DNA from: Incurvaria masculella
Taxonomy: Eukaryota > Arthropoda > Insecta > Lepidoptera > Incurvariidae
Length of the DNA: 64,000 nt
NCBI GenBank assembly: GCA_946894095.1
Contig: OX335644.1
Coordinates: forward strand, 6,243,595 to 6,307,594
Direction: 5' to 3'
A program made the position numbers and the translations under genes. Shown here piece after piece: positions 44,801 through 55,299 of the stretch (position 1 is the stretch's first letter; each line of letters starts with the position of its first letter). A model generated the notes under the pieces. That model was not told the origin of the DNA. It was given only the letters and a program-made list of their open reading frames with translations, and did no database searches.

Positions 44801-45919
44801 ATTTCCGTCCTGAATTTCAGTAGTCCCCACGTGCTTTGAAGGTTCGTGAATGTCGAAGGACATGATGTCCCGGTGGTATTCCTCAGAAAGCAAGTTGTAC
44901 TTGCTGAGTGTCCGATGGAGACTCGAGGCAGCGCTTTCTAGTTCGAGCGTAAAGTCTCCTTCGTCCTTATTATGTTGTTGCTGGTTAAATTCGAGTTCCG
45001 CAACCGCCAGCAAATTGTCTAGCGGGGTGGGATTGAAATCTCGCTCGGGCGTTCGGTGCAGTGGAGGTGGCGGGGAGATGACAGCGGAGGGGGTGCCGAT
45101 GGCGGTGGGGGAGTCGGGGCCAGCGGGGGAGGTGGGATCGGCGGGTGACCCGGCGGCGGGGGCGGAGTGGGGCGTGCGGGAGGGGTTGGGAATGGTGTGA
45201 GAAGGAATGTGAGTTTCGAGGTCCGGAGGTGACCAGGGCTCGGCTTCTTGCGGGCCAACCTGCAGCTCGTGGTCAGCAGATGCGGAAGTCGCGGGGGGCA
45301 CAGGGCTGTTGGCGTTGGCGGGGCTGCCGAGAGCACCGCACGCCAGCGACTCTTTCTCGAGTCGCTCGCTCCTGGAATTCTTTTTCTTTTTCCGTCTAGA
45401 CTTTCTCTTCTTCTCGTCTGCCGCTCGGCCGTCACATTCGGGCCTTCGAGAGGAGGGTATCTGAATGGTGTTGTATATCTCGGTGCGCGGGATAACACGC
45501 CATCCGGCGGGAGTGCGCGCTAGGCGAAGGCGGTTGCGGGCGTCGTAGTCCTCGCATTTGACCTCCACCACGGTGTCCTCCACGCGGCGCACCCACAGGA
45601 AGATGGGGTCGAGCTTGGGGGCCGGCGGCGGCGGCGCGGGGGGGCGACGCGGCCGGCGGCGGCGGGAGACCGAGCGGCTGGACGAGCGCGCGTGCGCGCT
45701 GCGGACCGCGCGCGCGACACCCGAGCGAGAGCGAGCGCGATCGATCGCGCGCCGTCCCGCCCCGCGTCCCGCTTCCTGGCTGCGGCAGCGGCGGCCGGCG
45801 GGCGGCGCGCGCGGCCCCGACCCGGGCGGCAGGCTGCCGGCGCGCTCCGACCGCACACGCGCCGGCCCGCCCGCATCGACGGCCGGGGACGCGATCTCTC
45901 GGGCCCCGGAGCGCGGCAC
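41814..45919 (-). CDS. Giant exon of a nuclear regulator-like protein with CtBP-type motifs
   Basis: More than 1,360 codons open on the minus strand, ending at a donor (CAA then GTGAGTATC) with two bases left over, so the protein continues in another exon. Counting from 45,919: residues 1-100 are Arg/Pro/Ala-rich and may partly be untranslated; 103-152 look like a small folded domain (LDPIFLWVRRVEDTVV, VKCEDYDARN, GWRVIPRTE), perhaps chromo- or Tudor-like; 170-182 form a Lys/Arg nuclear signal; 190-960 are acidic, Ser/Pro-rich and disordered, with PTDLS near 638 and PRDLS near 676, both fitting the CtBP-binding PxDLS pattern; 968-1060 are more hydrophobic (MLWLPYLSQLEAAVACSQ); then Asn/Gln/Ser-rich sequence and an Ala run near 1,300. 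The likely role is a transcriptional cofactor. I do not recognise the family. No ATG occurs in frame before residue 353. Confidence 0.8.
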
Positions 45920-46400
45920 GACGCCGCTCCGTGCGGTTGCCGGTCTCGATGCACCACTTCACGGTCACTGCACCGGCACTCGCGACTCGGGAGACGCTCG
46001 CGTTCCACGACCGCGCCTCGAAAGCGGCGGCGATGGACTGTCGGGCGAGCCGCGCGCGCACCCTCCCGTCTCCCTCCGGCCCGCGCCGCGGCGGCCCCGT
46101 GCGCGCGCCGCGCTCTCGCTCGCCGCGGCCCGCAGGCTGCGCGGCGCGCGGGGGCGGCGGGGGTGGCGGGGCCAGCGGCGGCGGCGGCGGGCGAGGCTCC
46201 GGCGGCAGCGCTCCGCCCCTCGCCCCGCCCAGGGCGGTGCGGCGGCGGCAGATCGATACGAGCCGGGAAGGAAGCGGGAAAGCTGGCGGCGCGGTCGTGT
46301 CGGCGCGGGGCCGCGTGCACTTCCGCTAGAGATGTAAACACTGCCCCTCCCGCCCCCGCCCTGCGCCCGCCCGCCCTCGCGATATTCGTCACCAATGTCG
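45500..46400 (-). promoter_or_regulatory. CpG island over the 5' end of the giant exon
   Basis: About 900 bp of dense CpG in an otherwise AT-rich window, with long chance frames on both strands. It overlaps the N-terminal part of the exon and ends near 46,330-46,400, where composition returns to AT-rich. This is where the promoter and 5' UTR of the minus-strand gene would be expected. No TATA box is visible. The only minus-strand ATG in the block, at about 45,876, is in another frame. Confidence 0.5.
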
Positions 46401-46582
46401 CGCAGCAGCTGACAAATTAGATAAAGTCATTCTCTCAATTGTAGCGGATCGGAAATTGATGTTCGTTTATAAATAAATCGATGACGTTATCTCATACGTA
46501 TGTAACTATTTCCAGAATACCTACATTTAAAATTTACAATTTTCCAAAAAACAGTATTGAGGCTGAACAAAAACATTTTTTA

Positions 46583-46780
46583 TGGTACTGGACTTGGATG
46601 GGTGCCACCAAACCTACTGTCGTTATAGTAGCCCAACACAACTTAGGGGAACTAGATGACACACCAGGACCTTGCTTTTATTGCACAGCTTCATTGAACT
46701 GGATGGAAATCACAGACAACTTTCATTATCGCTTCGATATATCGTTTATTTAATGTGGTGGTACCGACCTGCTCGCTTAT
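46583..46780 (-). repeat. SINE body fragment (minus)
   Basis: GGATGGGTGCCACCAAACC, GTAGCCCAACACAACTTAG and TTGAACTGGATGGAAATCAC. A further piece with GGTTAACTCTACCACCTATA lies at 46,940-47,035 after a 150 bp interruption. Confidence 0.65.
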
Positions 46781-46939
46781 TTTGCTATCCCGGTGCGAAA
46801 GTGTATTGCTTGTTTGAAAAGTTGACATGTCGACAGGATTGTGGGAGTCATTTCTGCGAATGTTTTTATGACATTTGATAGCGAGCGTAAAGTGTAAAAG
46901 GAGCGTTTTGCCTGAATTTCTTGTACTCATTTCGAGGAG

Positions 46940-47035
46940 TAAAATAAGCCGGTACCACTCTGGGCAGGTTAACTCTACCACCTATAGTAAGCAAGGAACC
47001 TACAGTTCAACGTAGTGATACAGTTGGCCAAATTT
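46940..47035 (-). repeat. SINE body fragment, separated continuation
   Basis: CGGTACCACTCTGGGCAGGT and GGAACCTACAGTTCAACG continue the body order of the preceding piece, so about 150 bp of other sequence (46,785-46,940) seems inserted between them. Confidence 0.5.
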
Positions 47036-47329
47036 TATATTTCATTAACTTTTAAGGTAACTTTTAAAATCCTCTATAAGTAAAGTAATAGTTTCACGAT
47101 ATTTTACTAAATTACAAACTACGTAAAAACTATAATTTAATTTTCTTTTTCGGCTACACATTTTAGATTTTTTTTAAATCTGGGTAACTTTTTACAACCT
47201 AACTACTTTGATATATTTCTGCATTTTGAATAAAGATAAAGTTCGAAAATAAACGCGCGCACTTTGCTTTTTAAAAAGCGAGGCGATCGTTTTCTGCGAA
47301 TTTTCGAGAAAATTCGTCGAAGCGGAAGC
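47036..47329. other. AT-rich non-coding stretch
   Basis: Nothing recognised. Confidence 0.35.
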
Positions 47330-47585
47330 GCTCCGATCGGGCCAAGTGTGTGAGCGGCTCAAGGACTTCCAGAAAGGTCCTGCATGGCTGCGGCGGCGGG
47401 CCGGGCGGAGGGGGGGAGGCTGGCGGCGGCGGCGCGAGCGGGAGGCAGCAGCGGCGGCGTCTCACTCGCGCGACATATCCGGCAACGTCGCACTTCCTGC
47501 TTCCCTTCCCGCGCCCCGCCGCGACGGTCCCTACCTCGCGCCCCGCCCGGGACCCCCGCCGCTGCCTCGATGGGACCCTCACTAT
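47330..47585. promoter_or_regulatory. CpG-rich island
   Basis: About 250 bp of dense CpG with open frames on both strands and no domain. It lies about 1 kb upstream of the CpG island of the minus-strand gene, so an upstream promoter or 5' non-coding exon is possible. Confidence 0.35.
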
Positions 47586-47611
47586 TTACTTTATTTTCTG
47601 GTTATAATTGA

Positions 47612-47795
47612 TTAGGAGTCATTGGGATGAGCACGGCTACACTGAACTGGGTGGAAGATACGACCAATTTTTCATTGCCGCTTCAACCATAGTTTCATCC
47701 AAAGCGGTGGTACCAACCCAGGCGGGCTTAATCCAACCACCTAGTAGGAGAAGGGGACCTACAGTGTTACACGGGCGCCGAATCATGGAACACCT
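47612..47795 (-). repeat. SINE body fragment (minus)
   Basis: GAGCACGGCTACACTGAAC, TTTCATTGCCGCTTCAACCA and AAGGGGACCTACAGTGTTAC. Confidence 0.65.
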
Positions 47796-47799
47796 CGCA

Positions 47800-48660
47800 T
47801 TTGTGAACTAAAAATACAATACAATGCTTGCTATAAAGTTGCTAGCGAGGTGTATAGTACGAAGCAGTGTAAAGGAAGAATACGAGGCGATGCTTGGTGG
47901 GACAATGAAGTTGAAACCGCTGTGAAAGATAAGAAGAAAAAAACTGGCCAGGTGCTAGTCGGGCTCGCACACCAAGGGTTCCGTGCCATCTTACGTGATT
48001 TAACACGAAAAAATTACGTTTTAAGGGGGGCCCTTCAATTTTTATCATTTGTTGTTATAGCGGCAAAATAAATACATACTCTGTGAAAAATTCCGCTACC
48101 TAACTATTACGTTTCATGAAATACAGCCCTTTTAGAGTGCTGGAAGGAGTATTTTGAAAGTCCGTATGATTTCAAAGATTCTTAAGTCCCGGGTTCCTAA
48201 ATTAGAACATGTTTCTTGTCAGGATAGCATGAATGCTGAGGAAGAACGTGAAATAAGGAGTGCATAAGGCTATGCATAGTATGAAACTTGATAAGGCTGC
48301 AGCATATGATAGGGTTGCTACTGCTTGTTCAGATTTGGTGGTGATTTACTTCTGCAGATTTTGCATTACTTTTTTAACATGTGCCTGACGGACGATCATG
48401 TGCCACACGATCGGTGTACGGCTGTTATTGTCCCACTGTGCAAAGAAAAAAATAATATAAATACCAATGTAATTGACTTTTCAGGTTTATCTAGTCTGGA
48501 ATTTTTCGTCTTTGGACTCGGCTCTAACAATTCATAATCTAGAAAAACTGCTGATAAAATATGTTGATTGTGTTGGTCTTAGAGACAATACCATATTTTA
48601 CAATTCAGCATTCAACAAAAACAATTTATGCAAAAGCGCTGGATGCACGATGTGATCTTT
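47800..48660 (+). pseudogene. Degenerate RTE-type LINE split by another repeat
   Basis: Left part (about 47,820-47,936) reads RGDAWWDNEVETAVKDKKK. After the inserted repeat the frame resumes near 48,135 with CWKEYFESPYD, then an RT-like region (HYFFNMCLTDDHVPHDRCTA, VIVPLCKEKN) and NLEKLLIKYVDCVGLRDN. These follow the linker-to-RT order of RTE-type elements from insects. Several stops and shifts break it, and the catalytic YADD region is not intact. An old, dead copy. Confidence 0.6.
47937..48133 (-). repeat. ~300 bp CCGT-containing repeat inserted in the LINE (minus, truncated)
   Basis: AAAACTGGCCAGGTGCTAGT at the left matches the hairpin end of the family. GTTATAGCGGCAAAATAAAT follows. It stops after ATACAGCCC, lacking the CCGT run and the other end. 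Confidence 0.75.
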
Positions 48661-49679
48661 GTGTGGTCTTGCAGTCTTGCAGGCTGTGATTTAACCATAC
48701 TATCAGGCTGCAGGACACCGACGTGCATGTGCAGGCTGCACGGAGGTGGGGAGGGAGGGGGGGGGGTGCAGCAAGAAGGAGGAACCTTGGCGCGGCCGTT
48801 ACACCCGCTCTGCGTTGACGACGTTCACACGAAGTGTGGACACCATGTTAAGTCAACTAAGAGTCTTTAAAAAATAAAATAAAAAGACAATTAGGAGCCT
48901 TAGACGAGATCTAATACGCCACTGAATAAAGGTAAAATTTGGGGCTTACAAAAACAATAAATCGTCCGTCCATGAAATCTTTAGATATGTGTACAAATAT
49001 AGGATTAAAAAATTAATGACCCATTTTACTATTAATGAGGCATTAAAAAGATATTTTTGCTGCAAATGATACAGCATATTTTGTGTTTTTGGCCAAAATA
49101 CCTAAGTTGCGTGAAAAAAATTGTTGGATTCTGAGTTTATGCACATATCTGAAGATTTAATGTACGGGCGAATTAATGTTTGTCTCAAATGCTTCATTCA
49201 ACGGAGTACCATTCCGGAATATATTTTTTTGATTTGCAGCATTGATATGCGTGAGTGGAACCCATCAAACTTAAAACCCTGCTCGTAGGTCTAAAAACGA
49301 AGATAATATGCGGTAAATTGAGTTTATAGCAGATTTAGAAAAATAAAAGTTAACCTCGGCGGAATTGTTATGTTACTTCTTCTTTGCATGGTATATTATA
49401 GGTTACGAATTTGATGCTTATTTAAATGTGAAAACATTGAATCTCCATTTTTTTAACTGTTCACAGTGCTACAGCCCTCAACATATACTTAAAACATATC
49501 AATGAAATCTTGAATTAAATGAAAACTGATTTACTAAAGCCTACACACAGCCCCCTAACCCAAGTGTTCACGCCATTATGGCATGGGTGACCTAGGTGGG
49601 TAGTTTGCACTTCACAAGCATTCAATCCCATCCGAAGTTTTTTACTATGCCAGTCTTGCTCTGCTACTAGCTGTCGCGC
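48661..49679. other. Non-coding region
   Basis: G-rich spot at about 48,745-48,770. The rest is AT-rich with no gene supported. Confidence 0.4.
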
Positions 49680-49960
49680 ATGGTGCGCGCATGCGCCGCG
49701 TCCCCGCAACCTCTCATCGTGGAGCTCCTCTTGGGGCTCCACGCCCGCAACCCGCCGCGCGCCTGCCCACGCTGTGTCGTCTCGCCTCGTCTGGGCGAAG
49801 TGCTGTGCCGCCGAACGCTGTCCCGGGACCCGACGCCTAGGAGCTGGTGCAGCTGGAGGTAGGTGGCTGTTCCTACTTCTCTGGTGGCCCGCTGTGACGT
49901 CCCGAGGCTACCGGGCATTGCCCTCTTTCGCTCGTGAAGTGCGACCTGCCTGGGCGCGTA
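49680..49960. other. GC-rich patch
   Basis: Overlapping frames on both strands without domains. Ends where a SINE head begins. Confidence 0.35.
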
Positions 49961-50120
49961 CACTTTGGTTTCAATGAAAACTTGGCACGTATTCGTAACG
50001 AAATACATTTATTCAACTCAGAAATATAGAGAAAGTGGTGCTTGGCCGGGGCGAGGATTTAAACCCATACCTCTCGCTGGAAACGAAATTCCTCCAGTCC
50101 CTAGACCAGCTGCCCACATG
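49961..50120 (-). repeat. tRNA-like SINE head (minus), body missing
   Basis: On the minus strand: a tRNA-like head with GGGTTTAAATCCTCGCCCC (B box with one change), then the linker CACTTTCTCTATATTTCTGA and TTTCGTTACGAATACG. It breaks off before the body. Confidence 0.65.
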
Positions 50121-50123
50121 TGT

Positions 50124-50462
50124 AAATAAACCGGCAACGTGCGAGTCGGACTCGCACACGAAGGATTCCGTACCATCGTAAAAGATTTAACACAAAAAAT
50201 AAAATGTCTTGTTTATTTTTTATTATTTTAATATTTTATATTATATTATATATTTTATTTTATTTATTATATAATTATATATTATATTAATTTGACCTGT
50301 TTGTTGTTATAGCGGAAAAATAAATACACAATCTGTGAAAATTTCAGCTGCCTAGCTATTACGGTTCATGAGATACAACCCTGGGACGCACATATGGACG
50401 GACAGCGGAGGCTTAGTAATTGGGTTCCGTTGGCACCTTTTGGGTGCAAAACTCTAAAAATA
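50124..50462 (-). repeat. ~300 bp CCGT-containing repeat with AT expansion (minus)
   Basis: Both ends are recognisable (AACCGGCAACGTGCGAGTCG at the left). An (ATTTT/ATATA)-rich expansion of about 80 bp lies at 50,213-50,295, making this copy longer than the others. Confidence 0.75.
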
Positions 50463-50474
50463 TAAAAATAAAGA

Positions 50475-50672
50475 ATTTAATGCCTGACTAATACGAAACC
50501 GACCGGCATTATATTAGCCTAACATTGGAAGGAACTAGGTGCCATGCCAGGATCTTTCTTATGTCGCTCGGCTGCATTGAACTGGATGGAACAATTTTCA
50601 TCGCCGCTTCCACCATCGTTCATTCAAAGCGATTGTACAACCCGAGTGGGATAACCCCTATCACATTTTGTC
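50475..50672 (-). repeat. SINE body fragment (minus)
   Basis: AACTAGGTGCCATGCCAGGA, TTGAACTGGATGGAAC and CCGCTTCCACCATCGTTCAT. Confidence 0.65.
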
Positions 50673-50935
50673 CTTCTTCATTATATTTGTTACTAATTTA
50701 CAAAAAATCCTCACCTTATAGGCACTAATAACCTCTCCTCTGTGGTAATACATTCTCTAAATATACTATCGCTGCGATGAATCGTGCCACGTACTCGTGT
50801 CAATAGTTCTTCAATTGACTGGCGGCTTATTCTTGTGTAGTTAAAAAACTTTTCGTCATCCTTTTTTGATTCGTTGAAAAATATAAAAAAGACCCTTTTC
50901 TCTGCGAGATTCTAGCAAAGGATCAATCCAGTACT
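50673..50935. other. Short non-coding stretch
   Basis: Nothing recognised. Confidence 0.3.
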
Positions 50936-51254
50936 TTTTAGGGTTCCGTACCCAAAGGGTGAAAACGGAACCCTATTACTAAGCCTCCGCTGTCCGTCCG
51001 TCCGTCCGTCCGTCCGTCCGTCCGTCCGTCTGTCCGTCTGTCACAGGGCTGTATCTCAGTAACCATAACAGATAGACAGCTGAAATTTGAGTGTGTATTT
51101 ATTTTGCCGCTATAACAATAAATAGGTAAGATTAATAAATAATGAAAATTAAAGGGGGCCCCCATACAAAAAAAATGATTTTTTTGGAATAAATCTTTAA
51201 CGATGGTCCGGAACCCTTCTTGTGCGAGTCCGACTTGCACTTGGCCGGTTTTTA
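50936..51254 (+). repeat. ~300 bp CCGT-containing repeat with the longest CCGT run
   Basis: Complete copy. The CCGT run (about 50,993-51,040) has roughly ten units, against four to six in most other copies. Ends CACTTGGCCGGTTTTTA. Confidence 0.8.
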
Positions 51255-51486
51255 TTTTGGCCTTTCGTTAACGACGCGCGCCGATTCCGGGAGTAGATAC
51301 ACAAGCGCTGCAACTTCTCCCACGTCCATCATGGGGAAATAAAGTCGCGACAATGAAACAAGTTACTTCATTGCAACCGACCAACCGAGGCGGTCCAACC
51401 GCTTACGGCGAATGGGCATTTAGATTATCGGATGTTAAGTTGATAAAGGCCGATTTTTCTGTCTGATACCAAAGCTTTTGTAGGTG

Positions 51487-51612
51487 ATAGTTAAGTCAAC
51501 CTAAAGTTTAACTTGGAATCCGAACCACGAACGACGAATCCCTTAATCGGCTCTTATGAAATGCACGGGTAGAAATGCAGTGGGATCCCCATTGTATTAT
51601 TTTTACATGCCG
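51487..51612 (-). repeat. SINE piece with the third head type (minus)
   Basis: TTTAACTTGGAATCCGAACC is the 5' end of the shared body. It continues into GAACGACGAATCCCTTAATC, GGCTCTTATGAAATGCACGG and AGAAATGCAGTGGGATC, as at 10,640-10,745. Confidence 0.6.
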
Positions 51613-51984
51613 CAATCCGCACAACACAGCGATCGAGTCGATCATAGTCTGTGTCGACCTATCGAGCAACTCATGGTCCACTCGCATGGGACATGTGGGG
51701 GAGGGGGGGAAGGAGGGGAATACGTCTTAACTACCCTCCTCCTTCCCTTCCCGCATTCCTCATCTAAGTGCGAAGCGGCTGACCAGGGGACACAGCATTG
51801 TCCGATAAAGTGCCGATAACATAGAATATAAATCAAAATAAAAGAAAACAAATTTCTTAGACGAAATGATCTTTCTGATTATATATATATATATCTGGTT
51901 TTATAAACTGCCGTTTTTTTATTTATGCTGACGCCGTAAAACTGTTTTCTGTAGCACGAAATGTGATTGGACAGCTTGCAAGAG
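51613..51984. other. Non-coding stretch
   Basis: G-rich GTGGGGGAGGGGGGGAAGG near 51,695 and (AT)n at 51,880-51,893. No gene. Confidence 0.35.
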
Positions 51985-52440
51985 GATCTAGCATCGATTT
52001 AAATCTTATTGTAATCTAAATAAGATTTTTCTGTCCCTTCAAAAATCGAATGCCATAACAAAGTTCGATTACTGTATTGATAATTGTATTCTAGACTAAA
52101 TCATTAGTATACGAGACTTGGGAGTGCGTTTCGATTCAAAGCTTCACTTTGATGTCCACGTGAAAAACATAATTAATAAAGCATAACGCATGCTCGGTTT
52201 CATTCTCAGAGTCTCGAAGCCTTTCCGGCATCCAGAACCATACCATATACTTTGGTTAGATCACAATTGGAATATTATTGCTCATCGGTCTAGTCTCCTT
52301 ACGCACTCGACAGACGATGCTCGAGAGCATACAAAATAAGTTTCTTCTGGCCCTCAGTAGTTATTCTGTGCCCTCAGTTTTTGGTTGCGAGGTCCGCGTC
52401 GCATTTACCAAAACTAAATAAGAAAATAAATCGGAAATGT
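51985..52440 (+). pseudogene. Degenerate CR1/jockey-type LINE fragment
   Basis: A frame at about 52,098-52,230 reads IRDLGVRFDSKLHFDVHVKN then RMLGFILRVSKPF, matching the segment after the YxDD box in the LINE at 18,228 (VKDLGISMDDKLTF, YRSLGFVLRQS). Stops interrupt it. Same family or a close relative, much older. Confidence 0.6.
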
Positions 52441-52604
52441 TTTCGACTTATTAACTTTATATAAATTTTAAATAATATAATAAAATGCACGTAACTCCTT
52501 AATCTTATTTCGCTTTCCTTCATATTCGACACGATCGAATGCTTTCTTTCATCTCAGCAGAACAAGAACAAAGGCTGGTCAACGGAACCACATATAACGA
52601 ATAT

Positions 52605-53098
52605 GTAAAACTAGCAGCTCGTGCCGGCTTTGCACGGGCATAATATCATTTAAAAAATATTATTCGAAAATTAGCCATTATTTTTCGTAAAAAGTATATG
52701 ACAAAAAAATGTTACTGTAGGATATCCATAAGAGATATATATATATATACCATCGCGGAGTTTTCTGTAGACCTTTTTAAAGTGTACAATACTTAGTACA
52801 TTATTTTGATAAATTCGTAGGGTTCAGCCTGCGTTTGCAATGTTAGCGGAAAAAATGTAATTTTTTACGACATCTCATTGCAAACCTCAAAAATAACAGT
52901 ATTTCTCTACTAATTAATGGATGTTATTATAAATATAAACCTTCCTATTCAATCACTCTATCTATTAAAAAAACCGCATCAAAATCCGTTGCGTAGTTTT
53001 AAAGATTTAAGCGCACATCCCCATGTGGATATAGACATATGGATATAGGGATATAGGGACAGGGAAAGCGACTTTGTTTTATACTATGTAGTGATTTA
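52605..53098 (+). repeat. Interspersed repeat family C (plus)
   Basis: Starts near CTAGCAGCTCGTGCCGGCTT, then GGGCATAATATCATTTAAAA. Ends with AGGGACAGGGAAAGCGACTT and TATACTATGTAGTGAT. The inverted partner is 53,770-54,390. Confidence 0.65.
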
Positions 53099-53319
53099 CT
53101 ATGAAGGGCAAGACAAATATGATAGAGAGTCGAACAAAGAAAAATGGTTCGTAAAATTAATTATCCGAGTATATATATCAATTGGTCCTTCCTCAACAGG
53201 TACATAACTTTAATTCCACAGTAACTTTTTGAGAAATGGCGATTATTTCCAGGATCTTTCATATTTTTAAGTAAATAAATGCATATTCGTTTGTTGAATT
53301 TATGTTCATGTACTGGACA

Positions 53320-53600
53320 TTTTATGTACCATGAATGGATAATACAACACCCTTCGTAATATAACATCATTATTACCTACATGATCACGGCTACATTGCA
53401 CAGAATGAAAATCATCAACAATTTTACCAACCCGGGCGGGATCAAAACCCTACCACGTGTTAGGGGAGGAACCTTCAGTTTGACATGGATTTAAACATTA
53501 TTATGTGTATACTCAAAATGCATTTATCCAACTAGAAAGATAAATAATGTGGTGCATTATTTCTTGCTTATCATGGCCATAAGCAAGGCCCCGAGCCCCA
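53320..53600 (-). repeat. Diverged SINE (minus)
   Basis: ATGAATGGATAATACAACAC, CACGGCTACATTGCAC, CCAACCCGGGCGGGATCAAA and AGGAACCTTCAGTTTGACAT. It is followed by a remnant of the tRNA-head linker (AAAATGCATTTATCCAACTAG). Confidence 0.55.
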
Positions 53601-53769
53601 TATCTACGAGCTACTGTGGATTTCCATTTTAGTTATTTATTTTTTACATTTAAAAACATTAATAATATGCTATCTATGGTCCAATGGGCAATAAGCGAGC
53701 ACTAGATCCGCCGCCCGCCAGTCCCGCCGCCCTCCGCGCCAGCAGAGTGGCGTATTGTCGAACTTTATC

Positions 53770-54390
53770 ATCACTATCACTACATAGTATAAAACAAAGT
53801 CGCTTTCTCTGTCCCTATATCACTATATCCCTATGTACGCTTAAATCTTTAAAACAACGCAGCGGATGTCTATCTCTTATGGATATCCCACAATAACCTT
53901 TTTTTTTCATTTTACGACAAATAATGGCTAATTTTCGAAGTGATTTTAACCAATACAGCATTAATCCTTATCCAATTAAATACCTTAAATACATTAATGA
54001 TTTAATATAGATCTATATGGCCCGTTACAGCAAATGATTTAATAGAATATTTTCGAAGATATTACAAATTTAAAAATTGTGGGTCGTAGAGTTTGCGGCG
54101 GTAACGGCCGGCCGGGGCGGTGGGAGCGTGCCTGTAAATAGTGCGTCGGAGGCCGCGGTTCTCCCTATAGCACTTTGAATTTATTATTTCTCTAATATCT
54201 CTTAATCATCTAATAATAATATCCAAGTTTTTTTTTATTTCAAATATTTCAATATAGGAACTCTACGTAAAATGGGTTTATTTGTGTATCATTGTGTCAA
54301 AATATTATAATATTATAATATCATTTAAAAAAAAAAATTATTTTTTTAAATGATATTATGCCCGGGCAAAACCGGGACGGGCTGCTAGTT
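53770..54390 (-). repeat. Interspersed repeat family C (minus)
   Basis: Reverse complement relative of 52,605-53,098: AAACAAAGTCGCTTTCTCTG at the left, GGGCAAAACCGGGACGGGCT at the right. It contains an extra GC-rich insert at about 54,080-54,170 and an internal palindrome around ATATCATTTAAA at 54,318-54,360. Confidence 0.65.
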
Positions 54391-54594
54391 AAATTATAAT
54401 ATTAAAAGTCGCCACCTAGCACATCTGTTTAGAACTAAACGAAGTGGTCTGGCGCGACGCGAGGACGCGCGCTCGCGAAGCAGAGAGGTGTCACTTCTCG
54501 TTTGCACAGCGAGAGACTATACGAAACCTGCATTTAGTTCGGCGCTTAAGGGATAGGTGGCTCCGCCAGCATTGCTGTATGTCCCCGGGATGTT
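54391..54594. other. Short GC-rich stretch
   Basis: CGCGACGCGAGGACGCGCGC near 54,453. No gene. Confidence 0.3.
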
Positions 54595-55250
54595 GCGGCA
54601 AAGTAGATGGCGTTCGTTGTTATTAATCCTCAAACAGGAAGTTACAAGCCATAACTGTTGTGGCGAGCACATTAATCGGTTATGAATTTAATTTCATTAA
54701 ACAATTACCAAAATAAGCTGAAATTACTTAGATAATTCTGAGGATACGTGAAAAAAGTTGCCATTTACAATCAACAAATGTTTGCACTATGCCTCATAAT
54801 TATCTCTAAACGATGCCCTTTTTAGGGTTCTGTACCCAAAGGGTGAAAACGGAACCCTATTACTAAGCCTCCGCTGTCCGTCCTTCCGTCCGTCCGTCCG
54901 TCTGTCACAGGGCTGTATCTCATGAACCGTAATAGCTAGGCAGCTGAAATGTTCACAGAGTGTGTATTTATTTTGTCGCTATAACAACAAATAGGTAAAA
55001 TTTCAAAATTATAAAAAGTCCCACAGCCTCATACAAAAACGTTGTTTTTTTTTTGTTTAATCTTGTACGATGGTATGGAACGCTTCGTGCGCGAGTCCGA
55101 CTCGCACTTGGCCGGTATTTTACAAGTGTTGCATGAGATGAAATACATAGCTGCGTGGTGTGCTCGCCATTATAGTTATAGTTAGTAACTTCCTGTTTTT
55201 TGGGAATTATAGCAGAAAGAGCGACGAACGACTGTGGCGCCATCCAAGAA
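54595..55250. repeat. Inverted-repeat element interrupted by the ~300 bp repeat
   Basis: AAACAGGAAGTTACAAGCCA with TGGCGAGCACAT (54,634-54,673) pairs with the reverse complement of TGTGCTCGCC and TAACTTCCTGTTTT (55,157-55,200). Weaker pairing extends outward. Arms are 40-90 bp. The middle holds a complete copy of the CCGT-containing repeat. Confidence 0.55.
54819..55123 (+). repeat. ~300 bp CCGT-containing repeat nested in the inverted-repeat element
   Basis: Complete copy from TTTAGGGTTCTGTACCCAAA to GACTCGCACTTGGCCGG, with four to five CCGT units. Confidence 0.8.
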
Positions 55251-55299
55251 CTCACCACTCCTCTAGATCTTTTATTTATAGGGACTACAAACTATGAAG

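Noticed and set aside
41814..45919. Naming the giant exon after a known chromatin gene
   Set aside because: The small N-terminal domain suggested several chromatin families, but none of their diagnostic motifs (helicase, BRK, PHD, zinc finger, HMG) is present in this exon.
45520..46395. Long frames on both strands in the CpG island
   Set aside because: GC-rich DNA lacks stop codons by chance. These are Arg/Ala/Pro-rich without domains, and several begin at non-ATG codons.
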